Positions 1-13,914 of a stretch of DNA of 64,000 nt are shown piece by piece. This stretch comes from Gloeopeniophorella convolvens (Eukaryota > Basidiomycota > Agaricomycetes > Russulales). Location of the stretch: contig WTXD01000032.1 in assembly GCA_022496205.1 (NCBI GenBank), positions 248,001 through 312,000 on the forward strand, read 5' to 3'. A program made the position numbers and the translations under genes. The notes under the pieces were generated by a model that made no database searches, was not told where the DNA came from, and saw only the letters and a program-made list of their open reading frames with translations. Position 1 is the stretch's first letter. Each line of letters starts with the position of its first letter.

Positions 1-1985
<1,985 letters not shown>

Positions 1986-2154
1986 TGTACATTTGAATAT
2001 TATCGGATGAGACTAGATGCAGGATAAACTAGCTGAAGAATGCGAAAGCCGAAACCCATGCAATAAATGTGTGGCGACGATAACAAAATAAAACGATGCT
2101 CCCCGACACCCGCCCCTCCCCTCTCGCGCGCACGGCAGCCAGTCGCGCGCGCGC

Positions 2155-5100
2155 CTACAGCTTCTGCAGCGCCTTCATCGCGTTCGCAATCGCGAAGCTC
2201 GACTTGGCCATCACCTGCCGGCTCTCCTTGGTCACCTCGGGCAGCGCCTGCATCTCGCTCAGCTTGTTCGCATGCTCGCTCAGCTCGCGCAGGATATCCC
2301 CGCCCTGTCGCGCGGAGCTCGCCGGCAGGTTGTCGTGGCACACCGCGACGATGCTCGACACGATCGTGATAATTTGCGTCAGGTTCTCGTTGAGCGTCGG
2401 CGACGGCGTCGGGCTGCGCACGCCCGAGAGCACGCTCTGAATCGCGTATACGATTGACTCGGTCTGTGCTTCGAGGTAGGGCTGCGCGCGGCGTGAGTAG
2501 GCTGCTGTGAAAGACAAGTTGAGATGCGCACCTTGAGCTCGCTCCACGCGTCTTCGGAGCCCTCCGCGGCAGCCGAGTCGGGGCTCGTGATGCCCACGAC
2601 ATTCACCACGCCCTGGTCAAATATCGTTGGGGGGGCAGAGCTGTCATCCGAACTCGACTCTGACTGCATAAATTGCTCGCGCACATCGTCACGCGCTGTC
2701 TCCCGTTCACTTCGCCGCGACGATGATGCCTCGCTGAAGCCACGTTGGTGTCCCGGGGATGGCCGCGATTCTTCAACCGTGCGCAGACCGGGTGTGAAGC
2801 CGCTGGTGGCAGTTGCGGAAGAGGGAGGTGCGAACTGGTCCTGCTCGGCCCTGGTAGCACGACGGAGTAGAACAACGCGTCCAAGCTCTGTGATGGCTGC
2901 AGAGACGTGGCTCGCGGCGGCATCGAGTAAGCTGACTGGAGAGAGACCTGAACTTGTAGCGTGCGTCTTGGACGCAGCAACGAGGTTCGACAACGTGGCC
3001 TCGACACGATCTTCAAGGGCATGTAGCCCCTCGGGGTCGGAGCGGCGTCGGGCGTGAGACCGCACGTCGTCAAGGATGGTGCTGACAGCGTTGACGACAG
3101 ACTTCATTGGTGTAAGCACACGTGTTGGCGCATTGGACCGGCCAGCAGAAAGGAGCGAGTCGATGGCGGTCAAGAACGCAGTGAGATGCACGTCAGGTAT
3201 GGCGCCGTCTGCAGAGACTGGTAGGTGCTCGTCGAACTTGGGCTTCTGCAAGAACAACGCAGAGGTGGCTGCACCCATCATCAGACCCAAATGAAGAGGC
3301 ACAGAAACGATGACATGCCTTTGACGGAGCGAAGCTCGGTCTTGGCCTGCTCGTACTTGCGCTTGTAGTCCTTGAGTTGCGTGTCAAGGTCGCGGATGAC
3401 GGTGAGGTCGGAGTCCTTGGAGGTCATGAGCTCATCGTTCCGCCGCGAGAGGTCGGACACCTCGGCAATCAGGGCTTCCATGTCCGAGCGAAGCTGTTCA
3501 ACAACCTCAGCATCAGCCTGAAGAGGAATTGGGTCAGATGGGATCGGCGAGAAGGGTGGCATCACGTACACCGCCAGCGCCTGAGGAACGCTCATCCTCG
3601 AGTCGCTCACAGCGCTCACGCAGGATCTGGAGCTCTTCCTCATCCTGTTGGGCACGCCGTGCTTCCCGCTCTTGGGCGCGCTGTGCATCATCCCGCATAG
3701 CGTCGAGTTCCATTTGGAGAGCCAGCATCGCGGCGCTTTGCTCCTCAGTCCTCTGAAGAAAGTGTGAACAATGGGACAAGAGCCCATCCACGCATGCGGC
3801 GCACCCGTCGGAAGTTGTCGAGCTCTTCCTCCAGTTGTTGAACGCGCTGGTCGGACTGCTCGAACTGACGTGTACGGACATCGGTGTCCTCCAGTTCCCG
3901 CTCCAGGCCAGCGATACGACTCTGCATCGTCGCGATGCGGAACTCGTACTCGCGGCGCATCTTCTCACCGTCCTCCCCAACGCCAACGCTCGCCCTGCCC
4001 CCGACTCCTTTAGCTGAGCGGTCACTTGTGACGCTGGCGCGACCGAAGGACATCTTGTCAAAGTAGTCGTCGCCGCCGCTGCGTCCTCCGCCGTCGGTGT
4101 CGGGATCTTGGCCCAAGCGTCGCGCCAAGGCGCCGAGACCGCCTTCGAGCTCGTCGGTTTCGCCATCGCCATCCTCCGGCGCACTTTCGCTGCGGCCATA
4201 GGGGACCTCAATTTCCTCTTCGGCGATAGTGCTCTTGTTGGGGATAATGATGCCACTAGTCGCGGTGGCACTTTGTGCATTGGTCGCACTGGTCGAGTCG
4301 CTACCACTCGCCACACTGGGACGCCGAGTAAGATCCTGTTGTTGGGAACGGGCGGTGGCAGTGGTGTCCTGAGAAGGCTTGCGCCGAGAGGACGGTGCAA
4401 AGGGGTCACGGTCAGAATTAGGATCGTTCTGGTTTGGATCACCGAACGGATCCTCGCTACGCCGACCTGCGACAGGAGGAATGTAATCGTCTTGACTGCG
4501 GCGGGGACGTGCACCGCCGCTTGGAGGACGTTCACGGTCTTCGGACGTGCGACCGAAGCGTGTCGGTGGGACAGCCTCTTTGTTTCGTGGAGAAGTGGGG
4601 AAATCAGGGGATGGGTAGTCATCATAAGTAGAACCCGGAGAAGTCAAAGATGCATCGGAGGGCTGAGGGAGACCATGAAAGGGAGGTTCAAGAAGAAAAG
4701 GGAAGAATAAGATGTACCTCCTCCTTAAACTCTGGATAGCGACGGACTAGCTCATAGTAGACGTCGCTAGACAAGTCCTTGAAGCGGGACGTGGGTAGCG
4801 TGGCAAGCTTCTGTCGGGCTTGGTTCCGCTTCGGATGAAAGTCATCACGGACGGGAAGGAAGGGGACTGGTAAGACATGGCGAGATGAGTGTGAGAAGCG
4901 AGGGGAGGGAAGAATGACGGACTTTGGTTGGTGTCCGAGTAGTTCTTCCTTCGGATCAGTTCATCGTAGACATCCGTTGAGAGTTCCTGAAACTGCTGGC
5001 GGGTGAGCCGGGTGAGTTTCTGGCGAGCTGTTGAGCGAGAATTGGCGGGTTCTGCAGAAACGGAGACCGAATGAGAGTGGCACGAGCAAATTCGAAAGCC

Positions 5101-5307
5101 AGACTGACCTTTCGCTAGGTAGGATGCGAGGTACTTGCTGAGCTCGTCGTAATGCGTGCGTGCAACGAGGCGTGGGTCGAGGGCGGGCGAGGAGACCGAG
5201 GCCTTCTCTCTGAGAGGCTTGTACGAGTCTGTGCGGTAGCTGGATATGCCAGAGAAGGTAGTGTTTGTCGGAGAGGGGCCTCTTGCGCCGGGCCCTGATC
5301 GTTTCAT
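2155..5307 (-). CDS. SPA2: Spa2/GIT-type polarisome scaffold with two Spa2-homology repeats
   Basis: Spa2 is the polarisome scaffold that sits at hyphal tips and sites of growth and gathers formin, MAP-kinase pathway proteins and Rab GAPs. The start ATG at 5305-5307 gives MKRSGPGARG. Two tandem Spa2-homology (GIT/SHD) repeats follow. The first has ARQKLTRLTRQQFQELSTDV and YDELIRRK (about 4957-5030); the second has ARQKLATLPTSRFKDLSSDV and YELVRRYPEFKEE (about 4720-4815). A long Ser/Pro/Asp-rich stretch leads into coiled coil (about 3300-4000), rich in Glu, Arg, Gln and Leu. The C-terminal part (2155-3250) carries helical blocks such as LTAFLTAIDSLLSAG and NENLTQIITIVSSIVAVCHD, similar to the C-terminal domain of GIT and Spa2 proteins. 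It is interrupted by several introns. It is divergent from the lipase gene, with 156 bases between the two start codons. Confidence 0.88.
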
Positions 5308-5463
5308 GGTGGAGGAGGTGAATGAAGTGAATCGACGGCGGTGCGCAGGGCACGCGTGCTTACGGCAAATGCCGGCGTGCACAAAGTTGCTACGAAAGAT
5401 TGGCACCATTCCTTGGGCACGACTTTGACCACGTTTGATTAACTGCTGCGGCCGCCGAGCGTC

Positions 5464-7002
5464 ATGGCCACGCTACCTTTTCTCTCCCGCCTGCGCTCGC
5501 ACGAGTACGTCGCTCTCTTCGTCGGATCCATCTTCATCGCATTCGAGGGCATCCTTCACATCATCATCTCCTTCCTTCCAAAGTCTGTGATCAATTGGTT
5601 CTACAACAAGTCGCGCACCCTCTTCCATCGCTTCGTTGGCGCTCCTTCTCCAAAGTCGGACAAGAAACGCCTTGCCGATCGTATCCGCAAGGCAAATGAC
5701 TTTGAAGAACTCTGCGCCATCTTTGGCTATCACAACGTCGAGGAGCACGTCGTTCTCACCAAGGATGGTTACCTCCTGGGCATTCACCGCATCCCTGGTT
5801 CCAAGAACGAGTCCCACCCCCTTCCCGGCGCTTCCACCGGGAAACCCGTCGTCTACCTGCACCATGGCCTTCTCATGAACTCTGAGGTCTGGGTCTGCAT
5901 CACCGAAGCAGAACGCTCTGTTCCGTTCGTTCTCGCAGAGCTAGGCTACGACATTTGGCTAGGGAACAACAGAGGTAACAAGTACAGTAAGAAGAGCATC
6001 CACCACGACCCCAACTCGCTCAAATTTTGGGATTTTTCCATCGACGACTTTGCGTGGCACGACATCCCAGACACCATCGAATATATCCTCCAGATCACAC
6101 GCGCGCCCAGTCTGAGCTACGTCGGTTTCAGCCAGGGTACTGCCCAGGCATTTGCCGCCCTCAGCATCCATCCGCAGCTCAATCAAAAGGTCAATGTGTT
6201 CATCGCCCTTGCTCCGGCGATGCGCCCAAAGGGCCTCGCTGCACCTATCGTGGACGGCCTAATGAAGGCTTCGTGAGTCCCGCTTCTGTGTTCCCGCTGT
6301 GCTCGCTCACAATGCTACTTGGACAGACCTACCCTTCTTTTCCTTATCTTTGGTCGCCGCGCCATCCTCTCCTCTGCCCTCATGTGGCAGTCCATTCTCT
6401 ACCCACCCATCTTTGATCGTCTCATTGATGCCTCCCTCGTATTCCTCTTCTCTTGGCACTCCCACAACATCTCAGCCCTGCAAAAACTTGCCGCGTATGC
6501 CCACCTGTATTCCTTCGCCAGCACGAAATCCGTCGTGCACTGGTTCCAGATCATGCGCTCCGCTCGTTTCGTCATGTACGATGACGATCTGTATACCCCG
6601 TCCCTCCGGCCGAGCAAACACAGCCCCCGGCCGGGTTACCGTCCCGCCAAATTCCCGACTCGCAACATCGCGACGAGCGTCGTCATTCTCTACGGCGACG
6701 TCGATTCACTCGTCGATATCGACGCGATGCGCCATGAGCTCCCCAAACACCGCCTCGATATCCGCCGCCTACGCAACTACGAGCACCTCGACGTGCTCTG
6801 GGGCCAGAACGTCCACGTAGATGTCATTCCACAGGTCGTACGCGCACTCCGGGAACACTGTGAGAACCCGGAGATGATAAGGACTAGCGTAAATGGCACC
6901 GGCAAGTCCAATCTTCTTCATCCAGACGCCGCGCGCGGTGGTGGGTCTCTCGATAGCTGGGAGAACGGCGGCACGTCGGGCTATACAACGTCGACAGATT
7001 AG
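5464..7002 (+). CDS. Steryl ester hydrolase / acid lipase family (Tgl1/Yeh1-like)
   Basis: Alpha/beta hydrolase of the AB-hydrolase-associated lipase group. Yeast relatives Tgl1, Yeh1 and Yeh2 hydrolyse sterol esters on lipid droplets or at the plasma membrane. There are two exons, 5464-6272 and 6327-7002, joined by a 54-base GT-AG intron, giving 494 residues. The N-terminus has a hydrophobic membrane segment (about residues 17-40, ALFVGSIFIAFEGILHIIIS). The lipase lid and cap motif is FGYHNVEEHVVLTKDGYLLG. The oxyanion segment is LHHGLLMNSEVW, the nucleophile serine is in GFSQG, a candidate acid is in YGDVDSLVD, and the histidine is in NYEHLDVLWG, so the catalytic triad looks complete. The start codon is the first ATG after the divergent promoter shared with SPA2. 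Substrate specificity among sterol esters and triglycerides is inferred from the family. Confidence 0.9.
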
Positions 7003-7211
7003 TGGACTCGTGGATTAACATCGTCTCGCCACCTCATCTACACTACGCGCCACCCTAATATCGAATGTTGTATATTACAAGCGTGGCTCGTGAGCTTGGA
7101 CATCGTTAACACCCTGTAGTTAACATCCTATATGGATACCAGGCTCGCCCAGACTTCGCACACCCTGGCCACCTGGGCCAACGATATAATCTCAGCACGA
7201 CGATCCCCCAG

Positions 7212-8398
7212 TTACGATCGAGTCGTCTCTGCCTTCTCGTGTTGGTAACCCAGATCCGACCCGACGACGGCCCACTCGCTCAAGGTCTCCTTCATCCGGT
7301 CCAGGCGTGCGTTGATGTCGCGCTGCGCATCCTCGCCGAGCACGAGCCACAGTGGCCACTTGCCCCCCGCCGCGAGCGGCGCTGCGCGACCTTCACCCCG
7401 CACGACGTCGATCACAGCATCCATGCCGCGCGACGGGTCGCCTTTTCCACCCATTGCGCGCAGGTGTACAATCTGTGTACGCATCACTTCGTGCGCCGCA
7501 GCGTACGGCGGGGTCTGCTTTGTCAAGGACGGCAGGCCTCCCGCATCGAATGTGCCCGGTGCGACGATGCACACGCGGATGTTGAAGGGCCGTACCTCTG
7601 CGGAGAGTGTTTCGCCATATGCTAGTGAAGGATGAGCGCGCGCGAGAACGGTGTGATTGGGTACGCACAGTGCACAGCGGCTTTGGAGGCGGAATACCCC
7701 ACTGTTGCCTGAGGTTAGCGACCATCGCATATGTCTAGAACGCCGTAATCTTACCTGGCCCCTTTGGTACGCTGTCAGTCATGTCCCAGCATCACTTGAG
7801 CACACGTGCACTCACTGCAAACTCGTTCCGGTACGCCGAGCGGCTGCCCACAATCACCACGGTGCCACCGCCCTGCTCGCGCAGGTATGGCAGGAACGCG
7901 GTGGTCACATTAACGACCCCCAGGAAGTTCACCGTGAACGCGGACATCACGTCCTCCGGCCTGCGGAGCACACCGATGAGCCTGGTTCCTGGGCACATCA
8001 CATGCGCGTGCGGGGCACGCACCCCATCTCCTCCGACGGTACAAACACGGTCCCGCTGCAGCCAGCGTTGTTCACGACTACGTCCACGCGCCCCCAGCAC
8101 GCGACCGCCTCCGCCACGCGCGTGCGCAGCTCCGCCGGCGGCGCGCTCACGTCGAGTGCGAGCAGCCGCAGGCGCGCGGGGTCCGCCGCGGCGCGCAGCG
8201 CGGTGAGCCCCGGCCCGTCGAGCGAGCGTGCCGTCGCGATGACGCGCTCACCGCGTGCGAGGGCGCGTTGTGCGAGAGCGAGCCCGAGGCCCGTGGACGT
8301 GCCTGAGGTACGGCATCGTGTCGTGAGCACGCGCCGCCATTATTGCAAGGAGCGGGCGTACCCGTGATGAACCAGACCAGGGAGGAGTCGGTAGACAT
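7212..8398 (-). CDS. Short-chain dehydrogenase/reductase, copy 1 of a tandem pair
   Basis: Classical NAD(P)-dependent SDR. The start ATG is at 8396-8398 (MSTDSSLVWFITG). A 58-base intron (8361-8303) splits the cofactor motif, and splicing restores TGTSTGLG. Further motifs in order are GERVIATARSLDG, LALDVSAP, VVVNNAG, TVVIVGSRSAYRNEFA and, in a short exon at about 7674-7713, the catalytic YSASK. The C-terminal part reads NIRVCIVAPGTFDAG and ends near GSDLGYQHEK. Some exons are only about 20-40 bases long. The GSRSAYRNE block supplies the usual catalytic serine. The substrate is not predictable from sequence. The gene is closely related to the dehydrogenase at 9455-10632 in the same orientation, which indicates tandem duplication. 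Confidence 0.85.
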
Positions 8399-9454
8399 GG
8401 GCTGGTAGACGTTAGAGGAAGAGACGGAATCCTCTGCGGAGCAATAGCAGTAGGCAGGGATAGCGATCATCCGCCCCAGCGATAGACGAACTCATCTGCT
8501 TTGCAGAAGCCTACTGGCTGTGGCGTTCCGAGTCGGGCCGCTGGGAGGCACGACGTCGCCGCATGTGATGCATTGATGTGCCGTACCTCATAATGGCATC
8601 TCGTCCCATGGGCCCTGAGCATATCAGATATGAGAGGCTACAGGGACTCGGAGGCGTCATTATAGGACAAGAGTAGCGGCTTCACCAGCGCGCATACTAG
8701 ATCCTACTAGATCTCTCCTTTATTTCAATTCCGAAGGTCCCTAATTTCGACCTGTGGAGCCCGCATCGGACGGTTTCTGTAGTACCACCTAGTCCACGAG
8801 CTCTCTTTGACCAATCCCGAGCGTAGCGGGTCGTGCTGGCTGAACTTGACAGAGATACGGGAAATGCAACAGAGTCGGCGGGGTGTAGCCAAAAAAACGC
8901 TTGCTTCTTCAAACAGGTTCGGATGGGAGTGGTGGTTCAACGTCCAACGTTTCAGAAGTTGTTGGTCCGCCGGTCGTCCGAAAGACGCGACGCGCCGCAC
9001 GCGGATTCCGAGTCAAGCGCGCAGTGGCCGGAGTGTTCGCGCCGCCGTCGGTTGCCTTTCGGAACGTCCACAACAACGCTAGTAAGTGCTCTCACCGTAG
9101 GGTCAAGCCGCTGGTCTGGTGCTGCAAAAGTGGGCAACGAAGCCTTGAGCTGTAATGAGCGCGCTTATATATCCCCGGGCTAATCGGACGGTTTCGACAT
9201 CGTTTCTTGAAAAAACCGAGGGACTCGCAGAAAGTCCTAGACGTCCATGGGTGTCATTAAGTCAGCTCTTCTCTATTCACCCCCCCCCCCCCTGCTCTGC
9301 CTGTGACGCCCTTGTCCACTACGACGCCGGTCAAACACCGGCAGGAGGGTTATCACATATGACAACTCGAAAGGGAGGCCGCCGGCAGACCGAGTAGCAT
9401 ATCAATCGTATTAGGATCACATACAGAAAGCGATTGTACTGCAAAGCGCCAGTT
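8399..9454. other. Intergenic spacer between the tandem dehydrogenases
   Basis: This 1.06-kb stretch has no open frame with recognisable protein similarity. It must hold the promoter of copy 1 and the 3' end of copy 2. A run of 13 cytosines lies at 9280-9292, and a 13-base word ATCGGACGGTTTC occurs near 8765 and again near 9183. I see no RNA gene or transposon end. Confidence 0.5.
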
Positions 9455-10632
9455 TCATTCATCCTCTTCGTTCTCGTAGCCTAGATCTGAACCTACTCCA
9501 GCCCACTCCGTCAGGGTGTCTCGCAGCTTATCAGCTCGAGCGCGCACGTCCTGCAGAGCATCTTCGCCGAGCACGAGCCAGAGGGGCCATTTCCCCTCTT
9601 TGACACGAGATGCGGCGCGTCCCTCGCCACGCACAACGTCAACAACTACGTCCATACCACGCTTGGGATCGCCCTTGCCTTTCTTCCCAGCTATCTTCTC
9701 TAATCGTTCTCGCATGAGCTTGTGAGCTTCCAGGTATGGCGGCGTCGGGTTGGTGAAGACGGGTTGCGGTCCGGCATTGAAAGTGCCAGGGGCAACAATC
9801 AGAACGCGGATGCCGAAGGGTAACAGTTCAACAGAGAGTGTCTCTCCGTACGCTGCGGGGTATTTAATGGCCGAATGAGGGGAGGAGAGAAGCGCGTACA
9901 GTGGACAGCTGCTTTCGACGCAGCATATGGCGCTGGGAGACATGTTCGACGGTTGGCACGAGGCGCAGGAAAAAGTGGACCCACCGAGACCCTACGCAAA
10001 GCAGTGGTGTGAATCGACGCGTATGGCAGTCGACATCAGATTGCTTACAGCTATCTCGTTTCGATACGCTGACCGACTTCCTACAATGACGATGGTGCCT
10101 TCTTTTTGTGCGCGCATGTAGGGTAAGAAAGCGTTGGTGACATTTATCGTCCCGATGAAGTGAGTGTTGAAGCAGGCCATCATACCCTTGGCCCTGGAAG
10201 TACAATCGACATGGTTCAGAAAACCCTGCGCTCGAGAGAAAGGAGGTAACGCCTACCCCAATTCCTCAATCGGACCAAAGGAAGGATCCTCCCAACCCGA
10301 CGCATTGTTCACGATAACATCGATGCGCTGCCAGAAGGCGAACGCTTCGCTTGCCTGTATTTGTATCTCCTCGAAGGGCGCAGTCACGTCGAGCTTCAAG
10401 AGGCGCAATCGGGCCTGATCAATGGTCGGATCCGTGCGAAGGGCGTCAAATTCAGAGCGTCCGTCCAGCGAACGGGCAGTCGCTATGACACGTTCCCCAC
10501 GTAGAAGGGCACGATGCACGAGTGCAAGACCAAGACCAGTAGATGCACCTAGGATACGGCATGAGGCAGCACTTGGCTCGGGATAAGCTCCAAGCACTCA
10601 CCAGTAACGAGCCAAACCTTGGAGGCCACCAT
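9455..10632 (-). CDS. Short-chain dehydrogenase/reductase, copy 2 of a tandem pair
   Basis: Paralogue of the gene at 7212-8398 with the same motif order and intron layout. The start ATG is at 10630-10632 (MVASKVWLVTG). The first intron again interrupts the cofactor loop, and splicing gives TGASTGLG. GERVIATARSLDG, LKLDVTAPFEE, TIVIVGSRSAYRNEIA and catalytic YAASK (about 9909-9923) are present. The usual NNAG motif reads NNAS followed by GW, a small change from copy 1. The tail is longer in charged residues (GYENEEDE) and ends at TGA 9455-9457. As the active-site residues are intact, it is probably a working enzyme. Its substrate is unknown. Confidence 0.85.
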
Positions 10633-11226
10633 GGCGACGACAATTGGACAGAAAGTCGTAGGAGGGTGCTGAGTCGAGTCAAAGACTACTGCAGAATGCA
10701 GATTCGAGCGTCTAGTCTTGTTGGGATGCGCCAATCATTATGCTCCCGCCAATGGAAGCCGGAGAATATGCGCTCCGCGTGAGAGAGCTGCGCGGTTTGT
10801 AGGTTCCCGCGTCATGGCAGACCATCATCATGGTTCTCTGGCCCTTGGCCGCACCGGGTGCCGTCTTGTCGGGTTGCGCGGAGGCGTATTCAGCACTTTT
10901 CTGCCTTCTCAGCCATCTATACTTGATTGCGAGTAACGTGTGGTCAACCATAAGAAATGAGGGTCGTGACGGAAAGAAGACGCGAGGCGCAGGGACCGAA
11001 ATAGGAATTATAAAGCAGCTGGTGACGCAGGTATATTACTGTATGGCAGACGTGGATTCTCACGCTCTACTTTGTTTTGGGCGCTTGAACACGCTCGCCT
11101 GCGCTTGCTCACTCGCGATTGTCAGGCTCCCTTGCAAGGCCTCTGGCTTCTCGCCATCACATCGTTCTCCATCGTTTCCTTGCGCGTTCTCTCTCATCTA
11201 TCCTCCAACCGACTTGATTAGCGACA
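10633..11226. other. Divergent promoter region between dehydrogenase 2 and the VHS-GAT gene
   Basis: This 594-base stretch lies between two divergently transcribed genes. The last 90 bases before 11227 are pyrimidine-rich (CTC, TTC and ATC runs), typical of a fungal 5' leader. A TATA-like word lies at about 11008-11014. No coding sequence is recognised. Confidence 0.4.
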
Positions 11227-12941
11227 ATGTGGAACAATCCACCGGGTAACTGGCCTAGGGCGTCCCCGCTCGAGATTCTCATCACCCGCGCCACCACCGC
11301 AGCACAATCAGAGAACAACTATGCACTCCACGTTGAAATTGCCGAGTACATCAATAGCAAGAAGGCCAACTCGTATGCCGCATCGTCTCGGGCTGTTGAT
11401 ATACTGATCTCGGCCCACTTTACACAGTCCGCGAGAAGCTGCAATGCTCATCGCCCATGCCGTGAACCACCGCAATCCTCACGTCTCGCTCCTGGCTCTC
11501 GGCCTACTTGATACCCTTGTTCAGATGTGCGGATACCCGTTTCATCTTCAGATCGCCACCAAAGAATTCCTGAACGAGCTCGTCCGTCGGTTCCCGGAAC
11601 GCCCGCCCCCGTTCCCCGGACCTGTCATGTCTCGCGTCTTAGAGCTCATTCATGGCTGGAAGGAGGGTATTTGTGTAGAATCACGCTGGCGCGACGACTT
11701 GGGAAACATTCGTGACATGCACCGCCTACTATCATTCAAGGGATACCGCTTCCGCGATTTCGCTTCCCGCACCGCATCGGCGCCAACCGCATCCGTACGT
11801 GTATACCCAGGGGCTGGGGTAAGTCTTGCTCACATTACCTTTCAGAACCTCAAGTCTGCGGAAGAGCTCGAAAATGAAGACAGAGAGGCCCAATCCGCTA
11901 AGCTGCAAGAGCTCATACGAAGAGGGACACCGCGGGACCTTGCGGCCGCGCAGGAGCTCATGAAGTCCCTGGCGGGCGCGAACCCAGATGCAAAACCCGA
12001 CTATCGCACGCAAGCACTTACAGAGCTCAATAAACTTGAACAAAAGGTCATATTACTTCACGAGATGCTTGACAATGTCGATACCGAGCGTGGCGAGAAG
12101 TTCGCGAAAGGCGACGCTTATGATGTATGGTCGATACTTCTGACGGCTCGTCTAAAACTCACCTTCGATCTAGCAAGTTGCGTCGATCTTGTTGAGCTCA
12201 AGACCGAGAATTCAGAAATGGATCTCCGATGCCGAATCAGACGACCCAGAGTCCCTGAGTACTTTGTCTTTCTTATTGCCGGGAACCTACCTAACGTTTC
12301 GTCGCTCAGATACCTACCTACAGATCAACGACCAGATCAACTCTGTCGTTGCACGCTATGAGGCTTTCAGACGAGGCGAAAAACCTCCTGCTTCGATTCC
12401 TGCAGAGCTTCTTCCCGGGAAGAGCGAACCGACTTCCCTTATCGACTTTGACGATGCGCCGCCTCAACCAGGTTCAAGCAGCGGCGCTGGTAACCCGGCT
12501 GGCGCACCGGGTGACGACCTTGTCGGCCTCTTCGACTCTTCGTTGAGCTTCACTTCTTCCGTGGCGCCAGCTCCGGCCCTAGCCCCTTCGAACGGCTTCG
12601 GGATGTCCCCGCTTGCTCCAGCCGTCGCCAATCAACACACCGCCGTCATTTCTCCCCAATTCACTTCGTCTTCTGGACATTCAACACCCCAGTCCCGATC
12701 ATCGTCTCAGTTCGGGCATATCACACTACCCGTCACTCCGCCCTTGCATAGCCAACCGCAGGGTTCTGGGCGCGTTGGGTCGCCACTTGGGGCGGCCAGA
12801 GCATCTCCGTCAGGTAGTTTAGCTGCGGCATTCACTATGCAACAACCCCTACAACCACAAAACAAATCACCGCCACCGGCGCCTCAGCCGTCTGCGCCAC
12901 AAGGGAAAGATCCATTTGCTGACCTCGCAGGGCTCTTCTGA
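11227..12941 (+). CDS. VHS-GAT domain trafficking adaptor (GGA-like, no GAE domain seen)
   Basis: GGA proteins bind Arf-GTP, ubiquitin and cargo tails on trans-Golgi and endosomal membranes and recruit clathrin. Exon 1 is 11227-11372 and exon 2 starts at 11428; the splice joins AEYINSKKANS to PREAAMLIAHAV. The VHS domain covers about residues 10-150, with LGLLDTLVQMCGYPFHLQ and DLGNIRDMHRLLSFKGYRF. The GAT helical domain follows (RTQALTELNKLEQKVILLHEMLDNV). Two small introns near 12176-12218 and 12262-12310 keep the frame into WISDAESDDPESL and LQINDQINSVVARYEAFRRG. After that come an acidic LIDFDD motif and a Ser/Pro/Gln-rich tail ending KDPFADLAGLF. The C-terminal GAE ear that yeast and animal GGAs carry is not visible. 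Confidence 0.85.
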
Positions 12942-13914
12942 GCGTCTAGATCGCGGGCGCAGCACGTGCCTCACGTCACCTTGTGGGAAGGAGAGGTTTG
13001 GTTCTATTGTGTGGAAGATCCAGATGGCTCCTTTTTCCTATAACCCCTTTGGTCATTCTACTGTCGAAATATCAAGTAACTTTTGAGGTTTTTCCTTGGG
13101 GGACTGTAGGGTGAATCTATCGTGTTGAAGTCAATACACAGCCAGGCTATGGCTAACCTCGAACGGCGACTGGGTGAGCTGATGCCCGATAATTGTCGTT
13201 ACGCGAAAGGACTTACAATCTTCTGCCACAAGTGCGTGCCTGTACTCCGTATGGACCTGACCACCCTCCCGAAATACTACCGCGGCAGACGGGGGTGCCG
13301 ACAGCCCTATTGAGTAGCCGAGGGTAGCCGGCTCTAGTGGCAACTTTGGCTTCCCAATTCGAACGTACAATGCAGCCTGAGAGGCACCTGATTCTGCTCT
13401 GCTACGCTTGCCATTGCTCGCTGTGGATGGCTTTGATCACGGTGGCTGATTATCTCTCCTTCGCGACACATTGCGGCCGGAATGTTCTTTTGTTTCCTTC
13501 CTTTATGCCACCGGCTGTGCTGCACACCGCTGAGATTGTTCGCTGCTTTGTTCTCTGTCGCCAGGACCCCATTTTGAGTGTCACTGTTCGCGGCGCTTTC
13601 AGAGACACCCTGCCGGAACCCTCCTTCCGTATCAAGCAACCTTTGAATAGATCGCCACAAGTAGGTTGTGTGTCCCGCTTAGCTCTCTCACTTACTGACA
13701 CAGGATGCACGACCCCCTCGCATTGCTTCAAAGTCCGTCAGCTACAATGGTACATCTCCCTGAGTGGAAGCCATATAAAAATAACCTTCTTGGACGAGCA
13801 CCGTCAATAACACTCTCCCTATACTCTACACCTCACAACGACGATTCAAGTCTGTTCTTATTTCGTGATCCAAAAGTCCTTCCTTCAACCACCCTTCTTC
13901 GACGCTCGTTTCAT
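12942..13914. other. Intergenic region upstream of the zinc-finger gene
   Basis: A 973-base stretch. An open frame on the plus strand at about 13337-13810 has no recognisable domain and no supporting splice structure, so I treat it as chance. The right end holds the likely promoter of the zinc-finger gene (see 13774). Confidence 0.45.
13774..13780 (+). promoter_or_regulatory. TATA box upstream of the C2H2 zinc-finger gene
   Basis: TATAAAA lies 135-141 bases before the proposed ATG at 13915. It is followed by CT- and AC-rich sequence typical of a fungal leader. Confidence 0.5.

Noticed and set aside
9280..9292. Run of 13 cytosines
   Set aside because: Homopolymer in an intergenic spacer; may also be an assembly artefact. 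No function suggested.
13337..13810. 157-codon plus-strand frame between the VHS-GAT and zinc-finger genes
   Set aside because: No domain, mixed Cys/Leu composition, and the TATA box of the zinc-finger gene lies within it.
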